A stretch of DNA of 11,192 bases, taken from the NCBI GenBank assembly GCA_031411575.1, contig JANOBJ010000148.1, positions 1 to 11,192 on the forward strand, in the 5' to 3' direction. The position numbers and the translations under genes were made by a program. Below are positions 1-7,920 of the stretch, piece by piece (the first letter of the stretch is position 1; the number at the start of each line of letters is the position of its first letter). Under the pieces are notes generated by a model. It worked only from the letters and a program-made list of their open reading frames with translations, had not been told where the DNA came from and made no database searches. Origin of the DNA: JANOBJ01 sp031411575. GTDB taxonomy: Bacteria; Pseudomonadota; Gammaproteobacteria; Burkholderiales; Burkholderiaceae_C.

Positions 1-2154
<2,154 letters not shown>

Positions 2155-2176
2155 CGCTTGCCTCTTCGGTTCGGGC

Positions 2177-2200
2177 GTGGCGGGGCACGGCTCCCGCTGT
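2177..2200 (+). terminator. weak hairpin after parC, possible terminator
   Basis: GCGGG (2180-2184) pairs with CCCGC (2193-2197) around an 8-nt loop, and G-T wobble pairs can extend it on both sides. Only a short TGTT follows, so this would be a poor intrinsic terminator. It is the only hairpin I see directly after the parC stop. Confidence 0.25.
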
Positions 2201-2238
2201 TACAAAGATGCGGAAAAATGAGGCACGAGCCCCACTTG

Positions 2239-2256
2239 TGTTTCAATTATGAAACA
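2239..2256. promoter_or_regulatory. distal activator site (UAS), perfect 7-4-7 inverted repeat
   Basis: TGTTTCA (2239-2245) and TGAAACA (2250-2256) are exact reverse complements separated by ATTA. The centre lies about 310 bp upstream of the predicted MCO1 transcription start, a normal distance for an enhancer-binding protein that acts by DNA looping. The same two half-sites with the same 4-bp spacer recur at 5483-5500 in front of MCO2. I cannot name the activator. Confidence 0.7.
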
Positions 2257-2307
2257 ACTTTGGATGCAGAGGGTTGCTCATGAAACGCGGCCCAGAACGC
2301 CAAAAAG

Positions 2308-2321
2308 AGGCCAAAAGGCCT
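2308..2321. repeat. small inverted repeat AGGCC-AAAA-GGCCT
   Basis: This is a 5-bp perfect stem with an AAAA loop. On the minus strand it is followed by TCTTTTTGG after the stem, so it could be a weak terminator for leftward transcription. No minus-strand gene is seen nearby, and there is no counterpart upstream of MCO2. Confidence 0.3.
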
Positions 2322-2345
2322 AACCCTTGACGCGTATGGGGTCTT

Positions 2346-2366
2346 TTCCGCCCCCGATCGGCGGAA
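2346..2366. repeat. inverted repeat TTCCGCC-N7-GGCGGAA
   Basis: A 7-bp perfect stem (2346-2352 with 2360-2366) encloses CCCGATC. It also contains the 8-bp palindrome CCGATCGG (2354-2361). It lies between the distal and proximal activator sites and has no T-tract, so it is more likely an operator or a structural element than a terminator. No equivalent was seen in copy 2. Confidence 0.35.
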
Positions 2367-2421
2367 TGACCGTGCCCAAACCCATCGCTTTGGTGCACCA
2401 ACGGCCTTTTCTGTCGGTTTT

Positions 2422-2439
2422 TGATGCCAACCTGAAACA
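2422..2439. promoter_or_regulatory. proximal activator site, one good half-site
   Basis: TGAAACA at 2433-2439 is a perfect half-site. The expected left half (2422-2428) matches TGTTTCA at only 4 of 7 positions. The half-site is centred about 122 bp upstream of the predicted start, the same place as a nearly perfect palindrome upstream of MCO2 (5673-5690, right half-site about 123 bp upstream). The flanking CACCTTTAAGGATTC is also conserved there. Confidence 0.5.
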
Positions 2440-2490
2440 CCTTTAAGGATTCAGGCGTCGGTTTGCACGGCTGCGGCCGGTGTGCACTCG

Positions 2491-2503
2491 TAACCAATTG
2501 ATT
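2491..2503 (-). promoter_or_regulatory. IHF-like site
   Basis: Read on the minus strand the sequence is AATCAATTGGTTA, an exact match to the IHF consensus WATCAANNNNTTR. It is centred about 61 bp upstream of the predicted start, between the activator sites and the -24 element, where IHF bends DNA at many sigma-54 promoters. A near match sits at the same place in copy 2 (5742-5754). Confidence 0.6.
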
Positions 2504-2530
2504 TTACAGTTGTTTATTTTTGCAACCAAA

Positions 2531-2548
2531 GTGGCACGTTTATTGATA
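2531..2548 (+). promoter_or_regulatory. sigma-54-like -24/-12 promoter of the MCO1-SCO1 operon
   Basis: TGGCACG-TTTA-TTGAT matches the RpoN consensus TGGCACG-N4-TTGCW in both elements and in spacing: the second G of the -24 GG (2534) is 12 bp from the -12 position (2546). The one deviation is GA where GC is nearly invariant in the -12 element, and the MCO2 promoter shares exactly this change. The predicted transcription start is near A2558. No good sigma-70 promoter was noticed closer to the gene. Confidence 0.68.
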
Positions 2549-2554
2549 CTTGCC

Positions 2555-2584
2555 AGCAGGACATAAAGCGATGCGTGTCCTGCT
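2555..2584 (+). promoter_or_regulatory. 9-bp hairpin at the predicted mRNA 5' end
   Basis: AGCAGGACA (2555-2563) pairs perfectly with TGTCCTGCT (2576-2584) around a 12-nt loop. It overlaps the predicted start near 2558, so the transcript would begin within this stem and keep at least six of its nine pairs. It could protect the mRNA 5' end or act as an operator in DNA. Copy 2 has only a weaker 5-bp stem (AAAGG 5805-5809 with CCTTT 5824-5828) at the equivalent place. Confidence 0.4.
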
Positions 2585-2720
2585 ACCTACAAAAAACAGT
2601 TGGGAACGACTTGAGGAAAGTGAGGCGGAGTCATCCGCGCCATTGCAGTCATAGGCGCCGGATTTCGCCCCCGGGGTTACGCATCTCGCGTCGCTCTGAC
2701 TTTTTTTGGGGGAGAGGGGT

Positions 2721-4598
2721 ATGCACCTGCTCAAGTACGGTTGGTCGCGCCTCGCGCGAAACGCCTGGAACAACCGCCAGGAACTCATTGCCGCGGGGCT
2801 GACCTCGCGCCGGGATTTGATCAGGCTCGGCTTGCTCAGCAGCGCCGGGTTCCTGATCCTCAAGCATGGGCTCAGCAGCCGGGTGGCCGACGCCAAGGAC
2901 ATGGTGAGCCCCAAGACGCGGGCGTTCGTCGATGAACTGCCAATCATGCCCGTCAAGCGCCCGCTGGACAACGGCATCTATGGGCTCTATCCCCTGCCCA
3001 CGGTGTACCCGAACAATGCCGGTGGGGAAGGGCGAACACGGCCCCATCAGGCCTTCGTCAACTACCCGGACAGGTTCCCGTTTCCGCCGCAAAAGGTGTA
3101 CGAAACCGAAATCAGGGAAACCAGGATCCGCGTCTCGCCCGACCTGCCCGACCAGTGGCTGTGGGGGTTTGATGGCATGGTGCCCGGGGTCACCTACCAC
3201 GCGAAATATGGCGAAGACATGCTGGTCCGCTACCGCAACAAGCTGCCGGCTGACAACCGGGGCTTTGGCATCCCGCATGTATCGACCCATTTGCACAATG
3301 GGCACACGCCATCGGAGAGCGATGGCTTTGCCTACGACTATTACCCCAATCCCTACAAGCCCGAGATTGCCAGCGCGAATTTCTATGACCACCACTACCC
3401 CAACGTGCTGGCGGGTTTTGCCAGCACCCACGCGCCCCAGGGCGATATCAATGAGTCGATGAGCACGCTCTGGTACCACGACCACCGGGCCGGGTACACC
3501 GCGCCCAATGTCTACAAGGGGCTGGCCGGGTTCTACCTGCTGTTCAACCACCTGGACAACGGCGATGAGAACGACAGCACCGGGTTCCGCCTGCCGGGCG
3601 TGCGCGGCTCGAACTTCTACGATGCCGTGCAGTACGACGTGCCCTTGCTGCTGTGTGACCGGCTGTACGACCCGTCCACCGGCCGCATGTACTTCGACCT
3701 GTTCGAAAAGGACGGCATCCTGGGCGACAAGTTCATGGTCAACGGCAAGGTCCAGCCCTACATGAAGACCAAGCCACGGCGGTACCGCTTCCGGCTGCTG
3801 GCCGGCGGCCCGTCGCGCTTCTTTCACCTGTTCCTCACCGACAAGGCCACGAATACCTCGATACCGTTCTGGCAGATCAGCAACGATGGCAACTTGCTGC
3901 CCCAGCCCGTCAAGGTGACCAGCGTGTTCCTGGCGGTGGCTCAGCGCATGGACATCGTGGTGGACTTCAAGCCCTGGGCCAACCAGACGCTGTACTTCGA
4001 GAACCGGCTGGCACAGTCGGACGGTCGCGGTGCGGACGAGAACCTGGGCGCGCCGCTGGCGCTGCGGCCGGTGGGCAGCGGTGACTTCATCCTGCAGTTC
4101 CGGGTTGAGAACGGCGTGGTGGCGGACAACAGCGTTGATTTCGAGAAGACGCCGGTCCGGTTCTACGACCTGCCGCCGCTGGCAGTGCCGCGGATCACGC
4201 GCAACTTCAAGTTCGAGCGGGTGCTGGGCACCTGGCGCATCAACGGCAAAACGTTCCCGGACAACGAAGAGGTGGTGAACTTCCGGGTGAAGCAGAACAC
4301 CGCGGAAAACTGGACCTTGACCAACAGTTCCGGCGGCTGGATGCACCCGGCGCACATCCACATGGAAGAGCATCGGCTGGTCCGGCGCAACGGCCGGGTG
4401 ATCGGCGCCGGCAACGTGGAGTATTCGCGCAAGGACGTGGCGCTCATGCAGCACGGCGAAGTCAATTCGCTGGCGTTCCGCTTCCGTGACTGGGAAGGCC
4501 GCTACATGTTCCATTGCCACAACACGCTGCACGAAGACAACGCCATGATGCTGCGCTGGGACGTGGACCAGACGGGTGACAGCGTGGCGACGCCTTAA
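2721..4598 (+). CDS. Tat-exported CotA-like multicopper oxidase (MCO1)
   Basis: A laccase-type four-copper oxidase that couples one-electron oxidation of a substrate to reduction of O2 to water, probably in the periplasm. The start at ATG 2721 is supported by GGAG at 2711-2714 and by alignment with MCO2. The 625-residue protein has an unusually long 29-residue stretch before the twin-arginine pair R30-R31 (TSRRDLIRLG), a hydrophobic segment and a possible AxA cleavage site at 56-58. All four copper motifs are present: HLHNGH (190-195), WYHDH (H253, H255), HPAHIH (H542, H545, H547) and HCHNTLHEDNAM with C599, H604 and the type-1 axial ligand M609. The order and flanking blocks (VNGKVQPY, RRYRFR, NLLPQPVK) resemble Bacillus CotA, but the protein is about 110 residues longer and has HLHN where CotA has HLHG. 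SCO1 follows closely. The substrate is unknown: Mn(II), Fe(II), Cu(I) or phenolics are possible. Confidence 0.9.
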   Translation: MHLLKYGWSRLARNAWNNRQELIAAGLTSRRDLIRLGLLSSAGFLILKHGLSSRVADAKDMVSPKTRAFVDELPIMPVKRPLDNGIYGLYPLPTVYPNNAGGEGRTRPHQAFVNYPDRFPFPPQKVYETEIRETRIRVSPDLPDQWLWGFDGMVPGVTYHAKYGEDMLVRYRNKLPADNRGFGIPHVSTHLHNGHTPSESDGFAYDYYPNPYKPEIASANFYDHHYPNVLAGFASTHAPQGDINESMSTLWYHDHRAGYTAPNVYKGLAGFYLLFNHLDNGDENDSTGFRLPGVRGSNFYDAVQYDVPLLLCDRLYDPSTGRMYFDLFEKDGILGDKFMVNGKVQPYMKTKPRRYRFRLLAGGPSRFFHLFLTDKATNTSIPFWQISNDGNLLPQPVKVTSVFLAVAQRMDIVVDFKPWANQTLYFENRLAQSDGRGADENLGAPLALRPVGSGDFILQFRVENGVVADNSVDFEKTPVRFYDLPPLAVPRITRNFKFERVLGTWRINGKTFPDNEEVVNFRVKQNTAENWTLTNSSGGWMHPAHIHMEEHRLVRRNGRVIGAGNVEYSRKDVALMQHGEVNSLAFRFRDWEGRYMFHCHNTLHEDNAMMLRWDVDQTGDSVATP

Positions 4599-4632
4599 GC
4601 GCCCGCCACCGGAGTCAGCTGTGGAGCCGTCC

Positions 4633-5313
4633 ATGGAGTCCGCCGTGCCAACGCACCGCTTGCGCCGGCGCAGCGCGCTGGCGCTTTTGGCGCTGGCTAC
4701 CCCGTTGGGCGGCGGTTTGGCAACAACCGTGGCAGCGTCGCCCTACCCATGGCGCGAGGAGCCGGCGCGAGAAACCATCCGCCGGCACTCGTTTCCGGAC
4801 ATCACGCTGCGGACGCACCTGGGCAAGCCGGTGCGGTTTTACCAGGACCTGATCCGCGACAAGTTCGTCATCCTGAATTTCATGTACATCAACTGCGCGG
4901 ACGGCAGCTGTCCGGTGACCACCTACAACCTCAGGATGGTGCAGCCATTGCTGCACGGGCGCATCGGCCACGATGTCCATCTGTACTCGATCACGCTGGA
5001 TCCTGAACACGACTCGGTGGAGATGCTGCGCAACTACGCCGAGGTGCACCGCGTGGGGCCGGGCTGGACGTTCCTGCGCGCGGCGCCCAAAGACACCGAC
5101 GTTCTGCGGCGCGCGCTGGGCTTCTATGACCGTGATCCCGTGCTGGACGCCCAGAAATCCACCCATGTGGCTATGGTTCGATTTGGCAACGAGCCCCGCG
5201 CGCAATGGGGCAGTGTGTCCGGCTTGTCAGACCCGCGCAGGATCGCCCAGGCGGTCAATGCGGTCTGGGGCGCCGAACGCCTGGCCGGAAGTGGCCCGGC
5301 ACGGGTGCGGTGA
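4633..5313 (+). CDS. exported Sco1/SenC-like protein (SCO1)
   Basis: A thioredoxin-fold protein of the Sco family, whose members bind copper or handle thiols during Cu-enzyme assembly outside the cytoplasm. The start is uncertain: ATG 4633 (GGAG at 4623-4626) and in-frame GTG 4621 (GGAG at 4611-4614) both have good ribosome sites. From ATG 4633 the protein has 226 residues, with a basic RLRRRS segment and a hydrophobic stretch, so it is probably exported, perhaps by Tat. The core shows FPDITLRTHLGKPVRF, then LNFMYINCADGSCP with C88 and C93, ITLDPEHDSVEML, and the conserved metal-site histidine H178 in STHVAMV. The cysteine motif is CX4CP, one residue longer than the usual Sco CX3CP. The gene lies 34 bp after MCO1 in a likely operon, which suggests a role in copper loading or redox upkeep of that oxidase (inference). 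Confidence 0.85.
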   Translation: MESAVPTHRLRRRSALALLALATPLGGGLATTVAASPYPWREEPARETIRRHSFPDITLRTHLGKPVRFYQDLIRDKFVILNFMYINCADGSCPVTTYNLRMVQPLLHGRIGHDVHLYSITLDPEHDSVEMLRNYAEVHRVGPGWTFLRAAPKDTDVLRRALGFYDRDPVLDAQKSTHVAMVRFGNEPRAQWGSVSGLSDPRRIAQAVNAVWGAERLAGSGPARVR

Positions 5314-5356
5314 TGCACCCGCCAAAGCCTGGGAGGAGTAAATCCCGCATTTTTTT
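5302..5356 (+). terminator. candidate terminator after SCO1
   Basis: CGGGTGC (5302-5308) pairs with GCACCCG (5315-5321) in a 7-bp perfect stem around the SCO1 stop codon. A second short stem, GGGA (5331-5334) with TCCC (5343-5346), is followed at once by T7 (5350-5356). The stem next to the T-tract is weak and the strong stem is far from it, so termination may be partial. Confidence 0.4.
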
Positions 5357-5361
5357 GAAGA

Positions 5362-5414
5362 AATAGCGCTCTGGTCCTCATCCAGTGGTCATTGTTTGCT
5401 ATTGAATTAATAGC
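5362..5414. repeat. composite palindromic intergenic element
   Basis: AATAGC (5362-5367) can pair with GCTATT (5398-5403), enclosing a CTGG/CCAG stem (5371-5374 with 5382-5385). GCTATT can instead pair with a second AATAGC (5409-5414) around GAATT. The two folds exclude each other. It reminds me of dispersed AATAGC-type intergenic repeats in Comamonadaceae genomes, but that is from memory. It could also be the true 3' structure of the first operon. Confidence 0.4.
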
Positions 5415-5445
5415 GTATTGACTCCTTTGACGCAGATCGCGGGGA

Positions 5446-5462
5446 ATCACGCGGCTCGTGAT
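5446..5462. repeat. inverted repeat ATCACG-N5-CGTGAT
   Basis: A 6-bp perfect stem (5446-5451 with 5457-5462) lies 20 bp upstream of the distal activator palindrome and is followed by the palindrome GGCGCGCC (5463-5470). No role is evident, and copy 1 has no equivalent. Confidence 0.25.
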
Positions 5463-5482
5463 GGCGCGCCGCGGCGATGAGT

Positions 5483-5500
5483 TGTTTCATTTCTGAAACA
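5483..5500. promoter_or_regulatory. distal activator site (UAS) of the MCO2 operon
   Basis: TGTTTCA (5483-5489), spacer TTTC, TGAAACA (5494-5500): both half-sites are identical to those of the site at 2239-2256. The spacer has the same length but another sequence, as expected if the half-sites are under selection. The centre is about 318 bp upstream of the predicted MCO2 start. Confidence 0.72.
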
Positions 5501-5672
5501 GAAAACGGTTCTCACCCGGCAACCCATTGGATCGCATCCAGGTTGAAGATCATCGGGCTGGACGACGCCGACCAGCGGGCCAATTCAGCCTGGCGGTCAG
5601 GCGTTGGCGCGAGGAGGCATCACCAGAAAACTCACCACTTTCGTGCATCTCGCTGCGTCCGCTGGCGAATGC

Positions 5673-5690
5673 TGCTTCAGCTTTGAAACA
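5673..5690. promoter_or_regulatory. proximal activator site of the MCO2 operon
   Basis: TGCTTCA (5673-5679), spacer GCTT, TGAAACA (5684-5690). One base differs from the perfect 18-bp palindrome. It is centred about 128 bp upstream of the predicted start and about 190 bp from the distal site. Copy 1 keeps only the right half of this site. Confidence 0.6.
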
Positions 5691-5741
5691 CTTTTAAGAT
5701 TCGCCGCCGCCCTGCGGCTCGCGACTTTTCGCGTGTTTCCG

Positions 5742-5754
5742 TAACCATTTGAAT
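5742..5754 (-). promoter_or_regulatory. IHF-like site of the MCO2 promoter
   Basis: Read on the minus strand the sequence is ATTCAAATGGTTA, one mismatch from the IHF consensus WATCAANNNNTTR. It is centred about 62 bp upstream of the predicted start, matching the exact-consensus site in copy 1. Confidence 0.5.
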
Positions 5755-5782
5755 CTGCTGCTGTTTTTTTTCTGCAACGGTA

Positions 5783-5800
5783 TTGGCACGTTTGTTGATA
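5783..5800 (+). promoter_or_regulatory. sigma-54-like -24/-12 promoter of the MCO2 operon
   Basis: TTGGCACG-TTTG-TTGAT fits the RpoN consensus YTGGCACG-N4-TTGCW with correct spacing (GG at 5785-5786, -12 GA at 5797-5798). As in copy 1, GA replaces GC in the -12 element. The predicted start is near A5810, leaving a leader of about 158 nt. Confidence 0.7.
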
Positions 5801-5967
5801 AGTAAAAGGACCGTAAGGAGCGCCCTTTGAAAAGGCTGCCCGGAAATAGTTGGGAATCAGTGGGGAAAGGAAGAACAGATTCGACATGAGCGCCAGCTTG
5901 TGCCGTGCGTTCGGTCCCGACCCCTTGAGCGCGAACTGCGCGCAGGTTCAACTTTCTGGGGCAGGGA

Positions 5968-7872
5968 ATGCATCTTCACAAAAACGGCTGGTCGCGGCTC
6001 GCACGCAATGCGTGGAACAACCGCCAGGAACTCATTGCCGCAGGGCTCACGTCGCGTCGCGATCTGCTGAGGCTCGGCCTGCTGACCAGCGCGGGTTATC
6101 TGGCCCTCAAGCACGGCCTCAGCAGCCGGGTGGCCGACGCGGGGGTTACCAGCAGCCCGCGGACAACGGCGTTTGTGGATGAACTGCGCATCATGCCGGT
6201 GAAGCAGCCGTTGAGCAGCATCAGCAACCTGAGCCCGTATCCCACCATTGAGCCCAATTGGGCCGGGGGCGAAGGGCGCCAGTTTGCACACGGGGCTTTC
6301 GTCCAGCATCCCGGCAGGTTTTCTGCCTTGCCCAACAGAGTGTTCGAGACGCGCATCCGCGAGGCCAAGGGCAGTGTTTGCAGCCAGCTGGCCGAACAGA
6401 CCCTCTGGGGTTTTGACGGCGTGGTGCCAGGCGTGACGTACCACGCGCGCTATGGCGAAGACATGCTGGTGCGCTACATCAATGACCTGCCTCAGGCGCC
6501 GGGCACCAATGGCGGCTTCGGCAAGCCAGAGGTGTCCACCCATCTGCACAACGGCCATACGCCATCCGAAAGTGATGGATTTCCCGAGTACTACTACCCC
6601 AACCAGAACCCGGACCCCGGCAAGGAGTACCTGAAGACCGCCAAGTTCTACGACCACCACTATCCCAATGTGCTGGCCGGCTTTGCGAGCACGCATATCG
6701 CCCAGGGCGGCGACATCCGCGAGTCGATGAGCACCCTGTGGTACCACGACCATCGCGAGCACTACACCGCGCAAAACACCTACAAGGGGTTGGCGGGTTT
6801 TTACCTGCTGTTCAACGAGAAGGATTGCGGCGACGAGACCGATACGCGCGGCTTCCGCTTGCCCGGCGTGCGGGGCAGCAGTTTTTACGACGCCGTTCAG
6901 TACGACGTACCGCTGATGCTGACCGACCGCGTGTTTGATCCGGTCAGCCAGAAGCTGTATTTCGATCTGTTTGAGCATGACGGGATCATTGGTGACAAGT
7001 TCCTGGTCAATGGCGTGATCCAGCCGTTCATGAAGGTCAAGCCGCGGCGTTACCGCTTTCGCTTCCTCGATGGCGGGCCATCGCGGTTTTACCAGCTGTA
7101 CCTCACCGACAGGGCGACCAACACCGCCATTTCGTTCTGGCAGATCTCCAACGACGGCAACCTGTTGCCCTCCCCGATCAAGATTACCGGGCTGTCGCTG
7201 ACGGTGGCTGAGCGGGCCGATGTGGTGATTGATTTTTCGCGCTGGGCCGGCAAGACGCTGTATATCGAGAACCGGTTGCGCCAGGGCGACGGGCGTGGTG
7301 CCGACGAAAACATGGGCTCGCCGCTGGCTTTGCATCCGCCCGGTGCGGGTAATTTCATCATGCAGTTCCGCGTGGATTCGGGCACGGCAGAGGACGCCAG
7401 CGTTGATTTCGAACTGCCCGAGAACGCGGGCTACCGCTTTTATGACCTGCCGCCGGTCGATCCGCTGCCCCGCATCACGCGCAACTTCCGGTTTGAGCGG
7501 TTCAACGGCCTGTGGCGCGTCAATGGCAAGTTGTACGAGAAGGGGGTGGTGAATTTCCGCGTCAAGAAAAACACCTCTGAGATCTGGACCGTGCAAAACA
7601 ACTCGGGTGGCTGGATGCACCCGGTTCATGTGCACTTCGAGGAGTTCCGGATGCTGCGCCGCAATGGGCGGGTGGTCGGCCCCGGCAACGTGGAGTACGC
7701 CCGCAAGGACGTGGTTCGACTGCAGCACGGCGAAATCAACACTCTGCAGTGGCGTTTCCGCGATTTCACGGGCTTATACCCGATGCACTGCCACAACACC
7801 CTGCACGAAGACGACGCCATGATGCTGGCGTGGGAGATCGACGAAGTGGGCGACAACAAGCGTGAGCCGTGA
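5968..7872 (+). CDS. Tat-exported CotA-like multicopper oxidase (MCO2)
   Basis: Paralogue of MCO1, 634 residues, with the same predicted four-copper oxidase chemistry in the periplasm. The start at ATG 5968 is fixed by alignment with MCO1. The ribosome site is weaker (GGGG at 5958-5961). The N-terminus carries the same long pre-RR segment, twin arginines R30-R31 in TSRRDLLRLG and an AxA at 56-58. The copper motifs are HLHNGH (from H192), WYHDH (H260, H262), HPVHVH (H551, H554, H556) and HCHNTLHEDDAM with C608, H613 and M618. The first 58 residues are identical to MCO1 at 52 positions, clearly more than in the mature part. It contains small insertions relative to MCO1 near the first copper motif (PNQNPDPGKEYL) and after DFELPENAGY. 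SCO2 and the propeller gene follow in the same direction with short gaps, so they are probably co-transcribed. Confidence 0.9.
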   Translation: MHLHKNGWSRLARNAWNNRQELIAAGLTSRRDLLRLGLLTSAGYLALKHGLSSRVADAGVTSSPRTTAFVDELRIMPVKQPLSSISNLSPYPTIEPNWAGGEGRQFAHGAFVQHPGRFSALPNRVFETRIREAKGSVCSQLAEQTLWGFDGVVPGVTYHARYGEDMLVRYINDLPQAPGTNGGFGKPEVSTHLHNGHTPSESDGFPEYYYPNQNPDPGKEYLKTAKFYDHHYPNVLAGFASTHIAQGGDIRESMSTLWYHDHREHYTAQNTYKGLAGFYLLFNEKDCGDETDTRGFRLPGVRGSSFYDAVQYDVPLMLTDRVFDPVSQKLYFDLFEHDGIIGDKFLVNGVIQPFMKVKPRRYRFRFLDGGPSRFYQLYLTDRATNTAISFWQISNDGNLLPSPIKITGLSLTVAERADVVIDFSRWAGKTLYIENRLRQGDGRGADENMGSPLALHPPGAGNFIMQFRVDSGTAEDASVDFELPENAGYRFYDLPPVDPLPRITRNFRFERFNGLWRVNGKLYEKGVVNFRVKKNTSEIWTVQNNSGGWMHPVHVHFEEFRMLRRNGRVVGPGNVEYARKDVVRLQHGEINTLQWRFRDFTGLYPMHCHNTLHEDDAMMLAWEIDEVGDNKREP

Positions 7873-7920
7873 TGCACCCGCGCCACGGAGGGCGGTCGTG
7901 ATGCCGCCTGGAGACCCGCC

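Larger units (their letters stand above)
2155..2720. other. intergenic control region upstream of MCO1
   Basis: This 566-bp stretch has no credible gene. The short ORFs in it have no recognisable motif and no counterpart in the second copy. It holds a perfect 18-bp inverted repeat (2239-2256), two GC-rich hairpins (2308-2321 and 2346-2366), a proximal half-site (2433-2439), an IHF-like site (2491-2503), a sigma-54-like promoter (2531-2548) and a leader of about 163 nt. From about 2430 onward it aligns visibly with the region upstream of MCO2: shared blocks include GAAACAC followed by TTTAAG, CGTAACCA, TGCAAC, GGCACGTTT and AGTTGGGAA. Confidence 0.8.
5314..5967. other. intergenic control region upstream of MCO2
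   Basis: This 654-bp stretch has no credible gene. It begins with the terminator-like structure of the first operon and a 53-nt AATAGC/GCTATT element (5362-5414). It then holds an inverted repeat ATCACG-CGGCT-CGTGAT (5446-5462), a perfect activator-type palindrome (5483-5500), a second near-perfect palindrome (5673-5690), an IHF-like site (5742-5754), a sigma-54-like promoter (5783-5800) and a leader of about 158 nt. The promoter-proximal half is clearly related to the region upstream of MCO1. Confidence 0.8.

Noticed and set aside
2243..2497. 84-codon minus-strand ORF in the MCO1 upstream region, and similar small ORFs at 5597-5951
   Set aside because: They lie across the regulatory sites, have no motif, and do not correspond to each other between the two copies.
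2550..2553. TTGC just downstream as the real -12 element of the MCO1 promoter
   Set aside because: It is 19 bp rather than 12 bp from the -24 GG, and copy 2 has no TTGC there, whereas TTGAT is conserved at the correct spacing in both.
2649..4634. 661-codon open frame on the minus strand opposite MCO1, and a 623-codon one opposite MCO2 (5857-7728)
   Set aside because: Both are shadows created by GC-rich codon use in the oxidase genes. The sense frames carry all copper motifs, Tat signals and ribosome sites; the antisense translations show no family motif.
5309..5321. 13-bp GTGATGCACCCGC shared by the SCO1 stop region and the MCO2 stop region (7869-7881)
   Set aside because: A 13-base match is about what chance allows within an 11-kb GC-rich window, and flanks do not align, so it is not good evidence of a duplication joint.
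5886..6182. Possible leader ORF starting at ATG 5886 and running into MCO2 in another frame
   Set aside because: The similarity to a frame in MCO1 (2741-2935) follows from nucleotide conservation of the true oxidase N-terminus; no ribosome site or separate conservation is seen.
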